NCBI GenBank assembly: GCA_020846535.1
Contig: JADLDR010000096.1
Location: forward strand, 1-48,546
Source: Armatimonadota bacterium
GTDB taxonomy: Bacteria; Armatimonadota; JADLDR01
Direction of reading: 5' to 3'
Length of the DNA: 48,546 nucleotides
Under the pieces are notes generated by a model that did no database searches, was not told where the DNA came from, and saw only the letters and a list, made by a program, of their open reading frames with translations. This document shows positions 34,834-42,468 of this stretch, piece after piece. The position numbers were made by a program, and so were the translations under genes. The first letter of the stretch is position 1, and each line of letters begins with the position of its first letter.

Positions 34834-36100
34834 GGGACTCCCCTACCCTCTCTGCCAAAAGCCGCCCGCGCAATCGCTCCAGTTCCAGCGCCACGGCCCG
34901 GCTCTCTTTCCCGCTGTCCATCTGGAGCGCCAGAAAGGTGTTCTCCGCCCGCAAATGGTCTCTGGCCGCCTCCAGGATCGCCGCCTGCTCGCCCGGGGGC
35001 AGCCTCTCCCAGAGGGCGTCCTGGGCCGCCTGGCGCTCGGACTCCTCGGCGGCCTGGGCCTGCCGGGTGGCCGCCTCCGCCGCGGTCCGGGCGGCCCGCT
35101 TCGCCTTCGCCTCCGCTTTCTGGTGCGCCTGGCGCAAGGCGGCGGGCGGCTCCCAGTCCTCCTCGATGGCGGCCACCAGGGCAGCAGCGGGGTCGTCGGC
35201 CTTGCGAAAGGAGAGAGCCTCCAGTTGCGCCCGGATCCGCTCTTGGGGATGCCGCAACAGCATCGCCCTGGCCTTGAGGCGCGTGACCCCGGCGGCGCAG
35301 AGGCGTTCCAGGAGGGCGGGATCGGGGGCATCGCCCGGAGAACCGGGGCCTGGCGCTGTGTCCGGCTCCGGTGTCTGACCGTTCCCCGGAGGCGAAGCCT
35401 GAGAAGCAACAACAACACCGGCGACGGGCAAGGGCTGGGCCTGTACAGTACATTTCTCGTCGACGTGTTGTTGTTTCTCTGTAGAAATCTCCGGAGTAAT
35501 CTCTGTATTTGTCTCGCATTGTAATGTGGGAGCTATTCCGCTAGAATGCGATAGGTCTTCCGTTTGAATGGGGGAGGTATCCCGTTCTAATGGGGGAGCT
35601 ATCACATTATAATGGGATACCCCCCCTTCCATGGTTCCGGGCGGCTCATAGAGCGTTTCCCGGCGCACTTCGGTGATGGCCCGGATCTGATCATAGACCG
35701 GTTCGATAAAGAGGACGTTGGACATCCGCCCGACTCCGGTGCCGATGGTGCGAAACTCCAGGGTCACGAAACCCATGTCCTGCAAGAAATGGAAGGCTTC
35801 CTGCACCTGGCGCTTGGAGTAGCCAAAGGAGCGGGCATAGGAGTCATAGGAACGCTGAAGCTTGTCGCCTTTGAATTTTTTCTGCCAGCCCAGGAACTCT
35901 TTGGTGTCGGGATCGTGCAGGGGCCGGGCGCGATACCAGTAAATGACATCCGAGAGGAGATCGATGGCGATGGCGTGCGGCTTGCCGTTGGGATAGCGGA
36001 TATAGCGAAACCAGCTATGGGGCGTGATGTTGCCTTCCAGATGCAGGCTGGAGATGCGGGCCACCACGCTCCCGGGGGGGACAAGCGGCGTGCTTTTCAT
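34823..36100 (-). CDS. Plasmid replication initiator-like protein with internal iterons
   Basis: A 425-residue protein. Residues about 45-140 form a winged helix (AIAIDLLSDVIYWYRAR, SYDSYARSFGYSKRQVQEAF, FLQDMGFVTLEFRTIG). Residues 160-235 are low-complexity and are encoded by the 22-bp repeats. The C-terminal part has a helical DnaD/O-like module (LLERLCAAGVTRLKARAMLL to FRKADDPAAALVAAIEEDWE) and a long coiled coil. The same C-terminal signature (KAEDPAAVLVAAITEDW) recurs in the rep-like gene at 47761. With iterons inside the gene this matches the lambda-O style of organisation. The ATG at 36100 follows GAGGAGCAAACC. Initiation of plasmid replication is inferred. Confidence 0.68.
   Translation of the reverse strand: MKSTPLVPPGSVVARISSLHLEGNITPHSWFRYIRYPNGKPHAIAIDLLSDVIYWYRARPLHDPDTKEFLGWQKKFKGDKLQRSYDSYARSFGYSKRQVQEAFHFLQDMGFVTLEFRTIGTGVGRMSNVLFIEPVYDQIRAITEVRRETLYEPPGTMEGGVSHYNVIAPPLERDTSPIQTEDLSHSSGIAPTLQCETNTEITPEISTEKQQHVDEKCTVQAQPLPVAGVVVASQASPPGNGQTPEPDTAPGPGSPGDAPDPALLERLCAAGVTRLKARAMLLRHPQERIRAQLEALSFRKADDPAAALVAAIEEDWEPPAALRQAHQKAEAKAKRAARTAAEAATRQAQAAEESERQAAQDALWERLPPGEQAAILEAARDHLRAENTFLALQMDSGKESRAVALELERLRGRLLAERVGESHGA
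35517..35614 (-). repeat. Five 22-bp iterons inside the rep gene
   Basis: Read on the minus strand, the core CATTNNANNG begins five times at an exact 22-bp spacing (plus-strand cores start at 35517, 35539, 35561, 35583 and 35605). The following bases, nGATAnCTCCC, are also repeated with variation. Two helical turns of spacing is the classical iteron period. 22 is not a multiple of three, so the repeat is kept at DNA level and not for the protein. Confidence 0.85.
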
Positions 36101-36113
36101 GTTGGTTTGCTCC

Positions 36114-36191
36114 TCACAGGGCGATGCCGGCGCAGAGGGGCTTGCACGGATGCCCCGTTTGTGGTATCATAGGAGCGTAAAGGACTTTCAT
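36114..36191 (-). CDS. Leader peptide upstream of rep
   Basis: A 25-codon open frame (MKVLYAPMIPQTGHP...) with AGGAG and AAGGA upstream. Its TGA overlaps the start of the rep ribosome site (TGAGGAGC), which favours translational coupling. The region around its ATG (AGGAGCAAAAGGACAACATG) resembles that of rep itself. Small coupled leader peptides control Rep synthesis in many plasmids; that role here is inferred. Confidence 0.55.
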   Translation of the reverse strand: MKVLYAPMIPQTGHPCKPLCAGIAL

Positions 36192-36208
36192 GTTGTCCTT
36201 TTGCTCCT
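36171..36208 (-). promoter_or_regulatory. Stem-loop over the leader-peptide ribosome site
   Basis: AGGAGC..AAAGGAC at 36171-36185 pairs with GTCCTTTTGCTCCT at 36195-36208, about 14 bp with one bulge. The fold hides the leader-peptide Shine-Dalgarno sequence and ATG. A second stem, CCCCTGC/GCAGGGG, lies at 36211-36240. Together these suggest RNA-level control of rep, for example attenuation or an antisense RNA target. Confidence 0.55.
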
Positions 36209-36295
36209 GGCCCCTGCTCGGTCTCATCCACCGGCAGGGGTTGATTTTTGTACAGCCAAACCTCCTCAATTACGGGCTTGCTATAGATTGCCAGT

Positions 36296-36324
36296 AGTAT
36301 AACACCTGATCTGTCTTTTGTCAA
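36296..36324 (-). promoter_or_regulatory. Consensus promoter of the rep transcript
   Basis: On the minus strand TTGACA and TATACT are spaced by 17 bases. The predicted transcript start is about 190 bases before the rep ATG, so a structured leader containing the small peptide gene is transcribed. Confidence 0.85.
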
Positions 36325-36392
36325 TGATTAATTTTAGGGGGAAGAAAGGCACCCTCCTTCCCTCCCCTGTTCTCTGCGTAGGTTTCCGCCTC

Positions 36393-37454
36393 TCAACGCC
36401 GGGCCGCCCATTGCTCCCCGGCCTGCCGGAGCGATTCGGCCACCTGTTCCGGGGTGGGCGGGCCGCCGGGAAAGGTGAGGGTGACGGTGGCCTGTGCGGT
36501 CTCGATGGTCACCTGGACAGGCTCCGGGGCGGACGACCGGGCAACGGCATGCTCCGAGGCTGGCAGGGGAAGGCTGGTGTCCGGAGTCTCTGCTCCGGCA
36601 GGAGACGCCCCGGCGCCCGCCGGCACAGGCGAGGGGCGCTTGCCGGCCTTCTTGGCGGCCCGGGCCTGCTTCACGGTCATCTGCCCTTGAAGCGCCTGAT
36701 CCCACATCGCCATCTGGCGTTGCTCGTCCGGCTGCTTGGCGATCTCTAACAGGAGCGATTTGGTGATCCTGTCGGCGGCCGGCTCCGGGGGCGTGGTCCT
36801 GGCCGGGCGGTCGGTTTTTTCGGACGTCCGAAACTGGGCCGGGGTCGGGTCGGTTTCGGAATGCAGCTGCGTCGCTTCTCCAACCGCCTGCAATGCCTGC
36901 GCCGGAGCCTTCTGTTTTTCGGACGTCCGAAATTCCGACAGGATCGCCGGAGACAGATCCAGCAGGCGCAGGGTTTCGTTGATGGTCGCCACGGACCTCC
37001 CCACCCTCTTGCCCATCTGCTCCTGAGTCAACCAGAACTCCTCCATTAACCTTCGATAAGCCCCCGCCTCCTCGACGGGATTCAAATCCTTGCGGTGCAC
37101 ATTTTCGATCAGCTGCACTTCCAGGCGCTGGTGCTCCTCCATCGAACGAACCACCGCGGGAACATCCGGAAGGTTCAGTGCGAGCGCTGCCCGGAACCGG
37201 CGCTCCCCGGCAATGATCCGGTAGCGATCCTCCGCTACCGGGCTGACGATGAGCGGCTGCACGATGCCATGGGCCCGGATAGAGGCGATGAGCCCTTCCA
37301 GATCGCCCATCGCCTGCCGGGGCTGATACGGATCGGGCTCGATGGCGCTCAGAGGAATGCGCTGCAGCTGGGCCGCATCGCCCCCCAGCGGATCGAATCC
37401 CAATCGCAGGTTCCCTTTGGCAATGCTCTCGAATCGCTGCTTCAGGCGGGCCAT
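36393..37454 (-). CDS. parB: ParB-type partition protein
   Basis: A 353-residue centromere-binding protein. It has the ParB/Spo0J N-terminal CTPase domain (LSAIEPDPYQPRQAMGDLEG, LIASIRAHGIVQPLIVSPV, IIAGERRFRAAL, ENVHRKDLNPVEEA) and the HTH (LTQEQMGKRVGRSVATINET). The start MARLKQRF at 37454 overlaps parA by 13 bases. The residues after the HTH contain two copies of FRTSEK, encoded by two identical 16-bp palindromes that are candidate parS sites. The C-terminal region is proline-rich and ends in a possible dimerisation helix (TPEQVAESLRQAGEQWAARR). Confidence 0.93.
   Translation of the reverse strand: MARLKQRFESIAKGNLRLGFDPLGGDAAQLQRIPLSAIEPDPYQPRQAMGDLEGLIASIRAHGIVQPLIVSPVAEDRYRIIAGERRFRAALALNLPDVPAVVRSMEEHQRLEVQLIENVHRKDLNPVEEAGAYRRLMEEFWLTQEQMGKRVGRSVATINETLRLLDLSPAILSEFRTSEKQKAPAQALQAVGEATQLHSETDPTPAQFRTSEKTDRPARTTPPEPAADRITKSLLLEIAKQPDEQRQMAMWDQALQGQMTVKQARAAKKAGKRPSPVPAGAGASPAGAETPDTSLPLPASEHAVARSSAPEPVQVTIETAQATVTLTFPGGPPTPEQVAESLRQAGEQWAARR
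36818..36833. other. Candidate parS site 1 (inside parB)
   Basis: A perfect palindrome, TTTCGGACGTCCGAAA. It keeps the TTTC, ACGT and GAAA elements of the canonical ParB site with two inserted bases on each side of the centre. It encodes part of QFRTSEKT. Confidence 0.7.
36917..36932. other. Candidate parS site 2 (inside parB)
   Basis: A second exact copy of TTTCGGACGTCCGAAA, 99 bases from the first and in the same reading frame (EFRTSEKQ). Two identical perfect palindromes in a partition gene are unlikely by chance. Confidence 0.7.
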
Positions 37455-38215
37455 AGCTGAAGCACCTCCTTCACCAACTTCTGGTAGTCCTGCCGGCCCC
37501 GGGTCCACCCTTTTTGCAGGATGACCGGGGTCAATGCCTCGTCGGCAGCCTCCATCTGAGATCGCTCCACCGCCTCGGTTCTGCGGATCCGGGTGGTGAG
37601 GATGCGATCCGACAGGGGCTCCAGGATCCGGGCAGCCTGCTGCTGGCGCTCCTCTCCGTAGCCGGTCACCATCGTCAGCAGGATGCGCCAATCGTAAGGT
37701 TCGCCCTCCTTCACCGTCTGGATCGTGACCAGCAGGTCCGAGAGGCCCCGGAGGGCATGACCCGCCAGGGGGGTCGGGATCAGGAGCTTGGTGGCGGCCA
37801 CCAGGGCGTTGACGGAGAGGACATCCAGGCTGGGCTGGCAGTCCATGATGATATAGTCAAAGGCGGCGCCCTGCAAGGCCTTCGAAAGAACCGTCTCGCG
37901 AAAGGTGCGGGCATGCAGCAGGGCTGCGGTCTTCGCCAGGCGGATGTCGGAGGGCGCGAGATATAGATCCGGCAGGGCGGTCGGGACCAGGATCTGACAC
38001 AGGGGTATCCGTTCCTCGCCTAAGACATGCGCCAGCGTGGGCGTGGCATCCAGTTGATCCAGATCCAGCCCGAGCCCATAGGTGGCGTGGGCCTGCGGGT
38101 CCAGATCGAGCAGCAAAACTTTGCAACCTTTCGCGGCGATCCCGGCAGCGAGGTTGACTGCCGTAGTGGTCTTGCCGGAGCCGCCTTTCTGGTTCACGAT
38201 CGCAATCTTATGCAT
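37442..38215 (-). CDS. parA: ParA-type partition ATPase
   Basis: A 257-residue deviant-Walker ATPase that moves plasmid copies apart with ParB. KIAIVNQKGGSGKTTTAVN at 3-21 carries the deviant P-loop lysine. LLLDLDPQAHATYGLG, DYIIMDCQPSLDVLS and LIPTPLAGHALRGLSDLL are the other family motifs. The short N-terminus, without its own HTH, is typical of type Ib; here a separate HTH gene lies just upstream, overlapping by 8 bases. The start MHKIAIVN is chosen because residues upstream are a shadow of the HTH gene. Confidence 0.95.
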   Translation of the reverse strand: MHKIAIVNQKGGSGKTTTAVNLAAGIAAKGCKVLLLDLDPQAHATYGLGLDLDQLDATPTLAHVLGEERIPLCQILVPTALPDLYLAPSDIRLAKTAALLHARTFRETVLSKALQGAAFDYIIMDCQPSLDVLSVNALVAATKLLIPTPLAGHALRGLSDLLVTIQTVKEGEPYDWRILLTMVTGYGEERQQQAARILEPLSDRILTTRIRRTEAVERSQMEAADEALTPVILQKGWTRGRQDYQKLVKEVLQLWPA

Positions 38216-38420
38216 GGTGGTCCCCCGGCGCACGGTCTGCGGATCGCTGCTTCCTGGGCCTGCCGCGCCGGGAGACGGTCCGGAGCACATCCCCTTTCGC
38301 CAGCATCCAGTCCCGGCCGAACTTGGTCGCCGGCAGTTTCCCCCGCTCAATGCGCTTCAGGACCGCCACCCGCGTGATGCCTAACGCCCGGGCGGCTTCC
38401 TCGGTCGTCCAGTATTCCAT
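38208..38420 (-). CDS. Excisionase/MerR-like HTH regulator of the par operon
   Basis: A 70-residue protein with a single winged HTH (WTTEEAARALGITRVAVLKR, RGKLPATKFGRDWML) and a basic tail (RRGRPRKQRS). It is the first gene of the par operon, behind GAAGGAGG and a consensus promoter, and overlaps parA by 8 bases. As small plasmid ParA proteins without HTH need a separate repressor, I infer autoregulation of this operon. An excisionase-like role for the nearby recombinase is a weaker alternative. Confidence 0.8.
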   Translation of the reverse strand: MEYWTTEEAARALGITRVAVLKRIERGKLPATKFGRDWMLAKGDVLRTVSRRGRPRKQRSADRAPGDHHA

Positions 38421-38449
38421 CGGCGCTGCCTCCTTCCCTCACTGCGGGG

Positions 38450-38478
38450 AGTATAACATATACGACAATTTCTGTCAA
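38450..38478 (-). promoter_or_regulatory. Consensus promoter of the HTH-parA-parB operon
   Basis: On the minus strand TTGACA and TATACT with a 17-base spacer. The -10 is about 30 bases before the HTH start codon. The hexamers and spacing match those of the rep promoter. Confidence 0.85.
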
Positions 38479-38556
38479 CAGGAGAATCCGGTTGATGAAG
38501 GGGGGCCAGGCGGCATTGCACAACGAGGTCAACACATGCCTGAGTTTCCCTGCTCC

Positions 38557-39474
38557 CTAAACCGAAAGGTACCGGGCACTGGAATCCTCGGGTCGGGCGT
38601 GGGCGTAGTGGCCGGTGGTGGTCATGGAGGCGTGCCCCAGGGTGGCCTGCACCAGGTGGATCGGGGCGCCCCGGTCGAGGGCATGGGAGGCGTGGGCGTG
38701 CCGCAGCCAGTGCGGGGAGACCGGAGCGGAGATGCCGGCCCGGTGCGCGGCGGCCCGCACGATCCGCTTGACCTGCTCCAGCGAGAGGGGCTGCGCCTTC
38801 CCCTGCCGGCTGACAAAGACCGGCTCATCTTCCGAAGCGCCCCCGCGCATCGCCGTAAGGTCCTGCCACAGGCTGACCGGGAGGAGGATCGCCCGGGTCT
38901 TGCGGCCCTTGCCGAAGACCGTGATCTGCCCGCCTTCAGACCGCGCCTGAAGATCGCGCCAGGTCAGAGCGACCAGTTCGCTGACCCGCAGGCCCGCCCC
39001 GTAGAGGAGGCGGAGCAGCAGGTGGTTGCGGGGGTTCGTTTCCAGGGCGAGGAGGCGCTGGACCTGGGCTTCGGTGAGGATGCGCTGGGCGAGGGTGTCT
39101 TTGAGCGGGGGGAGCTTGAGGACCCGGCCCACGTCAAAGGGCAGATACCCGATCCGGTGTCCGAAGGCCAGGAGGGACTTGACCGCATCGAGTATCCGGG
39201 CGCGGGTGGCCGGGGCGTAATCCGCTAAAGACTCCTGGAAGGCTTGCAGGTCGGAGAGGGTGACGGCGGGGAGGGGCTTGCCGGTAAAGTCCAGGAAGCG
39301 AAAGCCGTCCCGGCGGTAGGCTTTCTGGGTGTTGACCGTCCGGCCGTGGAGCCACAGGCGCAGGAGGTCTTTGTCGGTGGCGGCCTGGGCGGGGCCGGTG
39401 GGCGTCAGGGGCGCGGGCGGGGAGACAGCGGGGATCGTCTCCCGGAATAATGCAGGGACCTGGGATTCATTCAC
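38557..39474 (-). CDS. XerC/D-like tyrosine recombinase
   Basis: A 305-residue site-specific recombinase. The N-terminal core-binding domain reads LRLWLHGRTVNTQKAYRRDG. The catalytic residues are present: Arg in LLYGAGLRVSELVALTW, Lys in VFGKGRKTR, HxxR in HWLRHAHASH, His and Tyr in LGHASMTTTGHYAHA. I prefer the GTG at 39474, behind GGAAAGGATCC; an ATG at 39534 without a ribosome site gives 20 more residues. A 14-bp-arm palindrome lies 73 bases upstream and may be its crossover site. Likely roles are plasmid dimer resolution or integration. Confidence 0.9.
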   Translation of the reverse strand: MNESQVPALFRETIPAVSPPAPLTPTGPAQAATDKDLLRLWLHGRTVNTQKAYRRDGFRFLDFTGKPLPAVTLSDLQAFQESLADYAPATRARILDAVKSLLAFGHRIGYLPFDVGRVLKLPPLKDTLAQRILTEAQVQRLLALETNPRNHLLLRLLYGAGLRVSELVALTWRDLQARSEGGQITVFGKGRKTRAILLPVSLWQDLTAMRGGASEDEPVFVSRQGKAQPLSLEQVKRIVRAAAHRAGISAPVSPHWLRHAHASHALDRGAPIHLVQATLGHASMTTTGHYAHARPEDSSARYLSV

Positions 39475-39546
39475 GGATCGGGATCCTTTCCGGGGAGCGG
39501 ACAGGGCGCTGGGGGGCCTCCCCTCCCGGCGCATGGGGCCTGCAAC

Positions 39547-39578
39547 GAGTGTGGAATAAGGTTACTTATTCCACACTC
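39547..39578. repeat. Perfect palindrome beside the recombinase, candidate crossover site
   Basis: The arms GAGTGTGGAATAAG and CTTATTCCACACTC are perfect over 14 bp around GTTA. The AT-rich centre, arm length and position just upstream of the tyrosine recombinase gene fit a dif/lox-like site. No T-tract follows, so a terminator is less likely. Confidence 0.55.
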
Positions 39579-39671
39579 AAACGGAGGTTCCTGCTCGCCA
39601 AACCACACCCTACCGGGGGCATCGAAACGAGCCGGGCGGGTGATCTCAGGTCAAGGGGCCGGGCCGGCGAG

Positions 39672-40166
39672 TCACTCGCCCAGGGTGGAGAGGATCGCGC
39701 CGTACAGGAGCGGATCGATGCCGAACCCCTGAGCGATCATCCGATCCAGGTAGGGCCGGGCGCGGTCGATCAATCCCACCACGGCGAACCACTGGATGAG
39801 CGCGGGCGCCGGCAGCACCGGCACGGACCGTTCGGCGGCCCGGCGGGACAGCCACAGATCGCCCGTGACCAGCACGCAGGGACGCATCTGAAGCGATAGG
39901 GCCAGCACTTCGCGGTCCGCCGGGCTGGGAAAGGCCGGCAGCCGGTCCAGGAACTCCGGGCGGGGCGTCCGGAGCCGGAGCCAGGAAGCGAGGGCATCGC
40001 GGAGCGCCGTGCGGGAAAGCGCATCCTGCACCTCCCCGGCTGCCCCGGGCGAGATCGCGCACTCCGCCACCAGATGCGGGGTCAGCGCCAGGCTTTCGCT
40101 TTTCGCCAGGCCGATAATCGCGTTGGCATCCAGCACGGCCGCCGGATAGGGGAAGGTCTCGGCCAC
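39672..40166 (-). CDS. PIN-domain toxin (DUF3368-like)
   Basis: A 164-residue PIN-fold ribonuclease-like toxin. Acidic residues expected at the metal site are visible: D13 in AVLDANAIIGLAK, E35 in HLVAECAI, D84/E86 in SPADREVLALSL and D103 in LVTGDLWLSRRA. The C-terminal half matches the DUF3368 layout (SVPVLPAPALIQWF). It lies three bases after the UPF0175-like antitoxin gene. The pair would stabilise the replicon. Confidence 0.85.
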   Translation of the reverse strand: MAETFPYPAAVLDANAIIGLAKSESLALTPHLVAECAISPGAAGEVQDALSRTALRDALASWLRLRTPRPEFLDRLPAFPSPADREVLALSLQMRPCVLVTGDLWLSRRAAERSVPVLPAPALIQWFAVVGLIDRARPYLDRMIAQGFGIDPLLYGAILSTLGE

Positions 40167-40169
40167 CGG

Positions 40170-40442
40170 CTAGCCCTTCCGGGCGCGCAGGGCCTGCTCC
40201 AGCGCGTCCGTGAGATCGGGCGTGGTGGTGTCCGCGGTGGCCGGCAGGCCCAGAGCGGCCAGGCAGTCCAGGTAGGCTTCATACCCCAGGCCCAGCAGGG
40301 AGGCGGCCTCGCGGATGGAGATTTCGCCGGCCTGCTGGAGCGAGACCACCGCCGCCTCCCGGGCGCGTCTTTCGGCGATCCGGGCGGCCTCGTCGGGAAC
40401 CCCGGCGGGCAGCGGGATATGGATCTCCAAAGTGTTCGTCAT
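40170..40442 (-). CDS. UPF0175-like antitoxin
   Basis: A 90-residue protein with an N-terminal strand (LEIHIPLPAGV), a helix, then an HTH-like ISIREAASLLGLGYEAYLDC followed by LAALGLPA, as in UPF0175 proteins that precede DUF3368 PIN toxins. ATG 40442 overlaps the upstream HTH gene by 4 bases (ATGA). Expected to bind the PIN toxin and the operon promoter. Confidence 0.8.
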   Translation of the reverse strand: MTNTLEIHIPLPAGVPDEAARIAERRAREAAVVSLQQAGEISIREAASLLGLGYEAYLDCLAALGLPATADTTTPDLTDALEQALRARKG

Positions 40443-40648
40443 GGCCTTGTCTCCTTGACTTTGGCCGGGCGGCCCGTGGGCCGGTGTGCGACCTGCTGTA
40501 AGTCGGCCTCCTCCATCACATAGATGGCCCGCTGTCCGCTGCCAACCCGCTGGGCCGGCAGTCTCCCCGCCTGGATCAGGGCCACCACGCGCCGGGGCGC
40601 GATGTTCAGGCGGCGGGCCGCCTCCTCGGTGGTTACCCTGTTCGACAT
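40439..40648 (-). CDS. Excisionase-like HTH protein
   Basis: A 69-residue HTH protein (VTTEEAARRLNIAPRRVVAL, AGRLPAQRVGSGQRAIYVME) similar in design to the regulator of the par operon. It is the first gene of the PIN operon. The start at 40648 follows GGGGAGAG and lies downstream of a near-consensus promoter, which rules out the longer in-frame reading to 40711. Likely operon repressor. Confidence 0.75.
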   Translation of the reverse strand: MSNRVTTEEAARRLNIAPRRVVALIQAGRLPAQRVGSGQRAIYVMEEADLQQVAHRPTGRPAKVKETRP

Positions 40649-40681
40649 GACTTCTCTCCCCGTTCCGATGGAATGGATATA

Positions 40682-40710
40682 AGTATACTGCATAAAGAAT
40701 ACTTTGTCCA
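40682..40710 (-). promoter_or_regulatory. Promoter of the HTH-UPF0175-PIN operon
   Basis: On the minus strand TGGACA and TATACT with a 17-base spacer, 34 bases before the HTH start codon. Confidence 0.75.
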
Positions 40711-40771
40711 CTGTGGGGCAACGCCTCCGCAGAAGGGGCCGCCCCGGCCCTGGAAGCGCGGCCCGCGCCGG

Positions 40772-41809
40772 TCAGTCCGGCTCCTCCGGCGGGCTCAGTT
40801 CGGCCTCCACGGCCGCAATGGAAGGCAGCCGCCCTTGCAGGTGTTCGGGCAGCGCCTGGGTCAACCGGTATTCCGAGACCCCGATGGGCTGGTCCGACGC
40901 CTTGAGCGCATACTCGACCACCACCTTATTTTTGGTCTTGCACAGGATCAGGCCGAGGCTTTGGTTGTCGGTGGGATGGCGCAAAGTATCATCCACCACG
41001 GCGAGATAGAAGCTCATCTGCCCGGCGTCCGCGGGCGTGAACTTGCCGATTTTGAGATCGATGACCACGTAGCAGCGCAAGGTCAGGTGATAAAAGAGCA
41101 TATCGATCTCAAAGTCGTCGCCGCCGGCATTGAGCCGGTAGGGGCTGCCGACAAAGGCGAAGCCCGCGCCCAGCTCCAGCAAAAATAAGCGCAGGTGTTC
41201 GAGCAGCCCGGCCTGCAGCTCGCGCTCCTGGGCCGCCCGGACGAGCGACAGGAAATCCACGTTGTAGGGATCCTTCAGGAGCTGCCGGGCCAGGTCCGAC
41301 TGCGGGGCGGGGAGGGTGCGGTCGAAATTGGTGATCGCTTGTCCCTGGCGCTCATAGAGCCGGGTCTCGATCTGGTGGACCAGGACGTTGCGGCTCCAGC
41401 CGCATTCATAGGCCGCCCGGAGATACCATTCCTGGACCGTCGGGTCATGCACTTTATCCAGGACCATCACATTATGGCCCCAGGGAATTTGTGCAACAAG
41501 CTGCTGCACCATTGCCTCGTCCGGCCAGGCGTCGGCCAAGGCGCGCATATACTTCAAATTCCGGGGCGAAAATCCCTTCAGGCCCGGGTAGGCGCGTTTG
41601 AGGTCGGCGGAGAGCCGGTCGATCACTTTCGCACCCAAGCCGTAGGTTTGCTGGCGCTCCAGGATGGCGCGCCCGATGCGCCATTAGAGCAGGACCATCT
41701 CCCGGTTGACGGAGAGGGCGGCCCGGACCCGAGCAGAGGCGATCTGCGTCTGGATGGACTCGATGAGCTTCTTATATTCCCCGTTGATGGGGGCGATCTC
41801 TTCGGGCAT
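40772..41809 (-). pseudogene. YhcG-like PDDEXK nuclease (DUF1016) with one in-frame stop
   Basis: Starting at ATG 41809 (behind AGGAGACG) the frame encodes a normal DUF1016 N-terminus: IASARVRAALSVNREMVLL, then TAA at 41684-41686 (codon 42), then WRIGRAILERQQTYGLG and the complete remainder. The stop replaces the Tyr of the conserved LYWxIG motif, a single-base change from TAC or TAT. The C-terminal nuclease domain is intact (GDDFEIDMLFYHLTLRCYVV to IDLKIGKF). Family members protect genomes by cutting foreign or recombining DNA. The 288-residue downstream part may still be expressed from an internal start. Confidence 0.8.
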
Positions 41810-41830
41810 GCGCGTCTCCTGTTGGCTCGG

Positions 41831-42073
41831 TCAGTCTTCCGCAGGCTCCTGCTCTGGTGCAGCCTGAGCCGAATAGCGGGCGTGTACGTCCCGGAGTGCC
41901 TGCATCAACGGCTGTTGTTCTTTCAAAGCTTCTCGGAGGATATCTTCCAGGAGGTGAGTCACGGGACGGCGTTGGGCTTTGGCGATGACGGCAAGGGCGT
42001 CCGCAATCATCTGCATCTCCTCGGTATCGCGCACATAAAGATTGATATAGGTTTTCTTACCGGGATTAGGCAT
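41831..42073 (-). CDS. Ribbon-helix-helix-like protein (80 aa)
   Basis: A small protein starting with a short strand (KKTYINLYVRD) followed by two helices (TEEMQMIADALAVIAKAQ and VTHLLEDILREALKEQQ), the pattern of CopG-type ribbon-helix-helix DNA-binding proteins. It ends 21 bases before the broken yhcG-like gene. No partner toxin is visible. Possible operon repressor or plasmid copy regulator. Confidence 0.55.
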   Translation of the reverse strand: MPNPGKKTYINLYVRDTEEMQMIADALAVIAKAQRRPVTHLLEDILREALKEQQPLMQALRDVHARYSAQAAPEQEPAED

Positions 42074-42468
42074 TATCCACTCTCCTTATTGCCAGGTATA
42101 TTCTTAATTTCTTAGACCGATACAATCGAAAAAAGTTTCGGTTTTTTGAGCGAACCGTCAAAGCTCCGGAACATCTCCCGGCGTACGGTCGTCGTATATT
42201 GCGAAAAAATTCACAAATAAGAAAATAAACAGATCATCGAGAAGCCTATATCTAGCCCTATGAAATCATAGCCTACTATATAAAGAAGCCAAAAATAAGG
42301 GCCGATCCGCCCCAAAAAGCGAAACTTTTTCCGCGCTGCATCGTCTAACTAAATAAGAAACTACATAATTAGGTAGTTTCCCCGGCAGGTGATCGAGACA
42401 CCCGCCGGGGCGGAGGCAAGCCCGCGGGCTTGCACCGTAGTTTACCCCATTTCAAGGAGGCAAGTCCA
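42074..42468. other. AT-rich intergenic region with a palindrome
   Basis: No gene is supported. The first 300 bases are much more AT-rich than the flanks. GAAACTAC/GTAGTTTC at 42357-42380 forms a perfect 8-bp stem with an 8-base loop. The region separates divergent operons and could hold two promoters or a replication origin. GGAGGCAAG near 42457 is the ribosome site of the next gene. Confidence 0.4.

Noticed and set aside
35517..35614. 22-bp repeats considered as a CRISPR or coding repeat
   Set aside because: There is no spacer between units, and the period is not a multiple of three, so neither explanation works.
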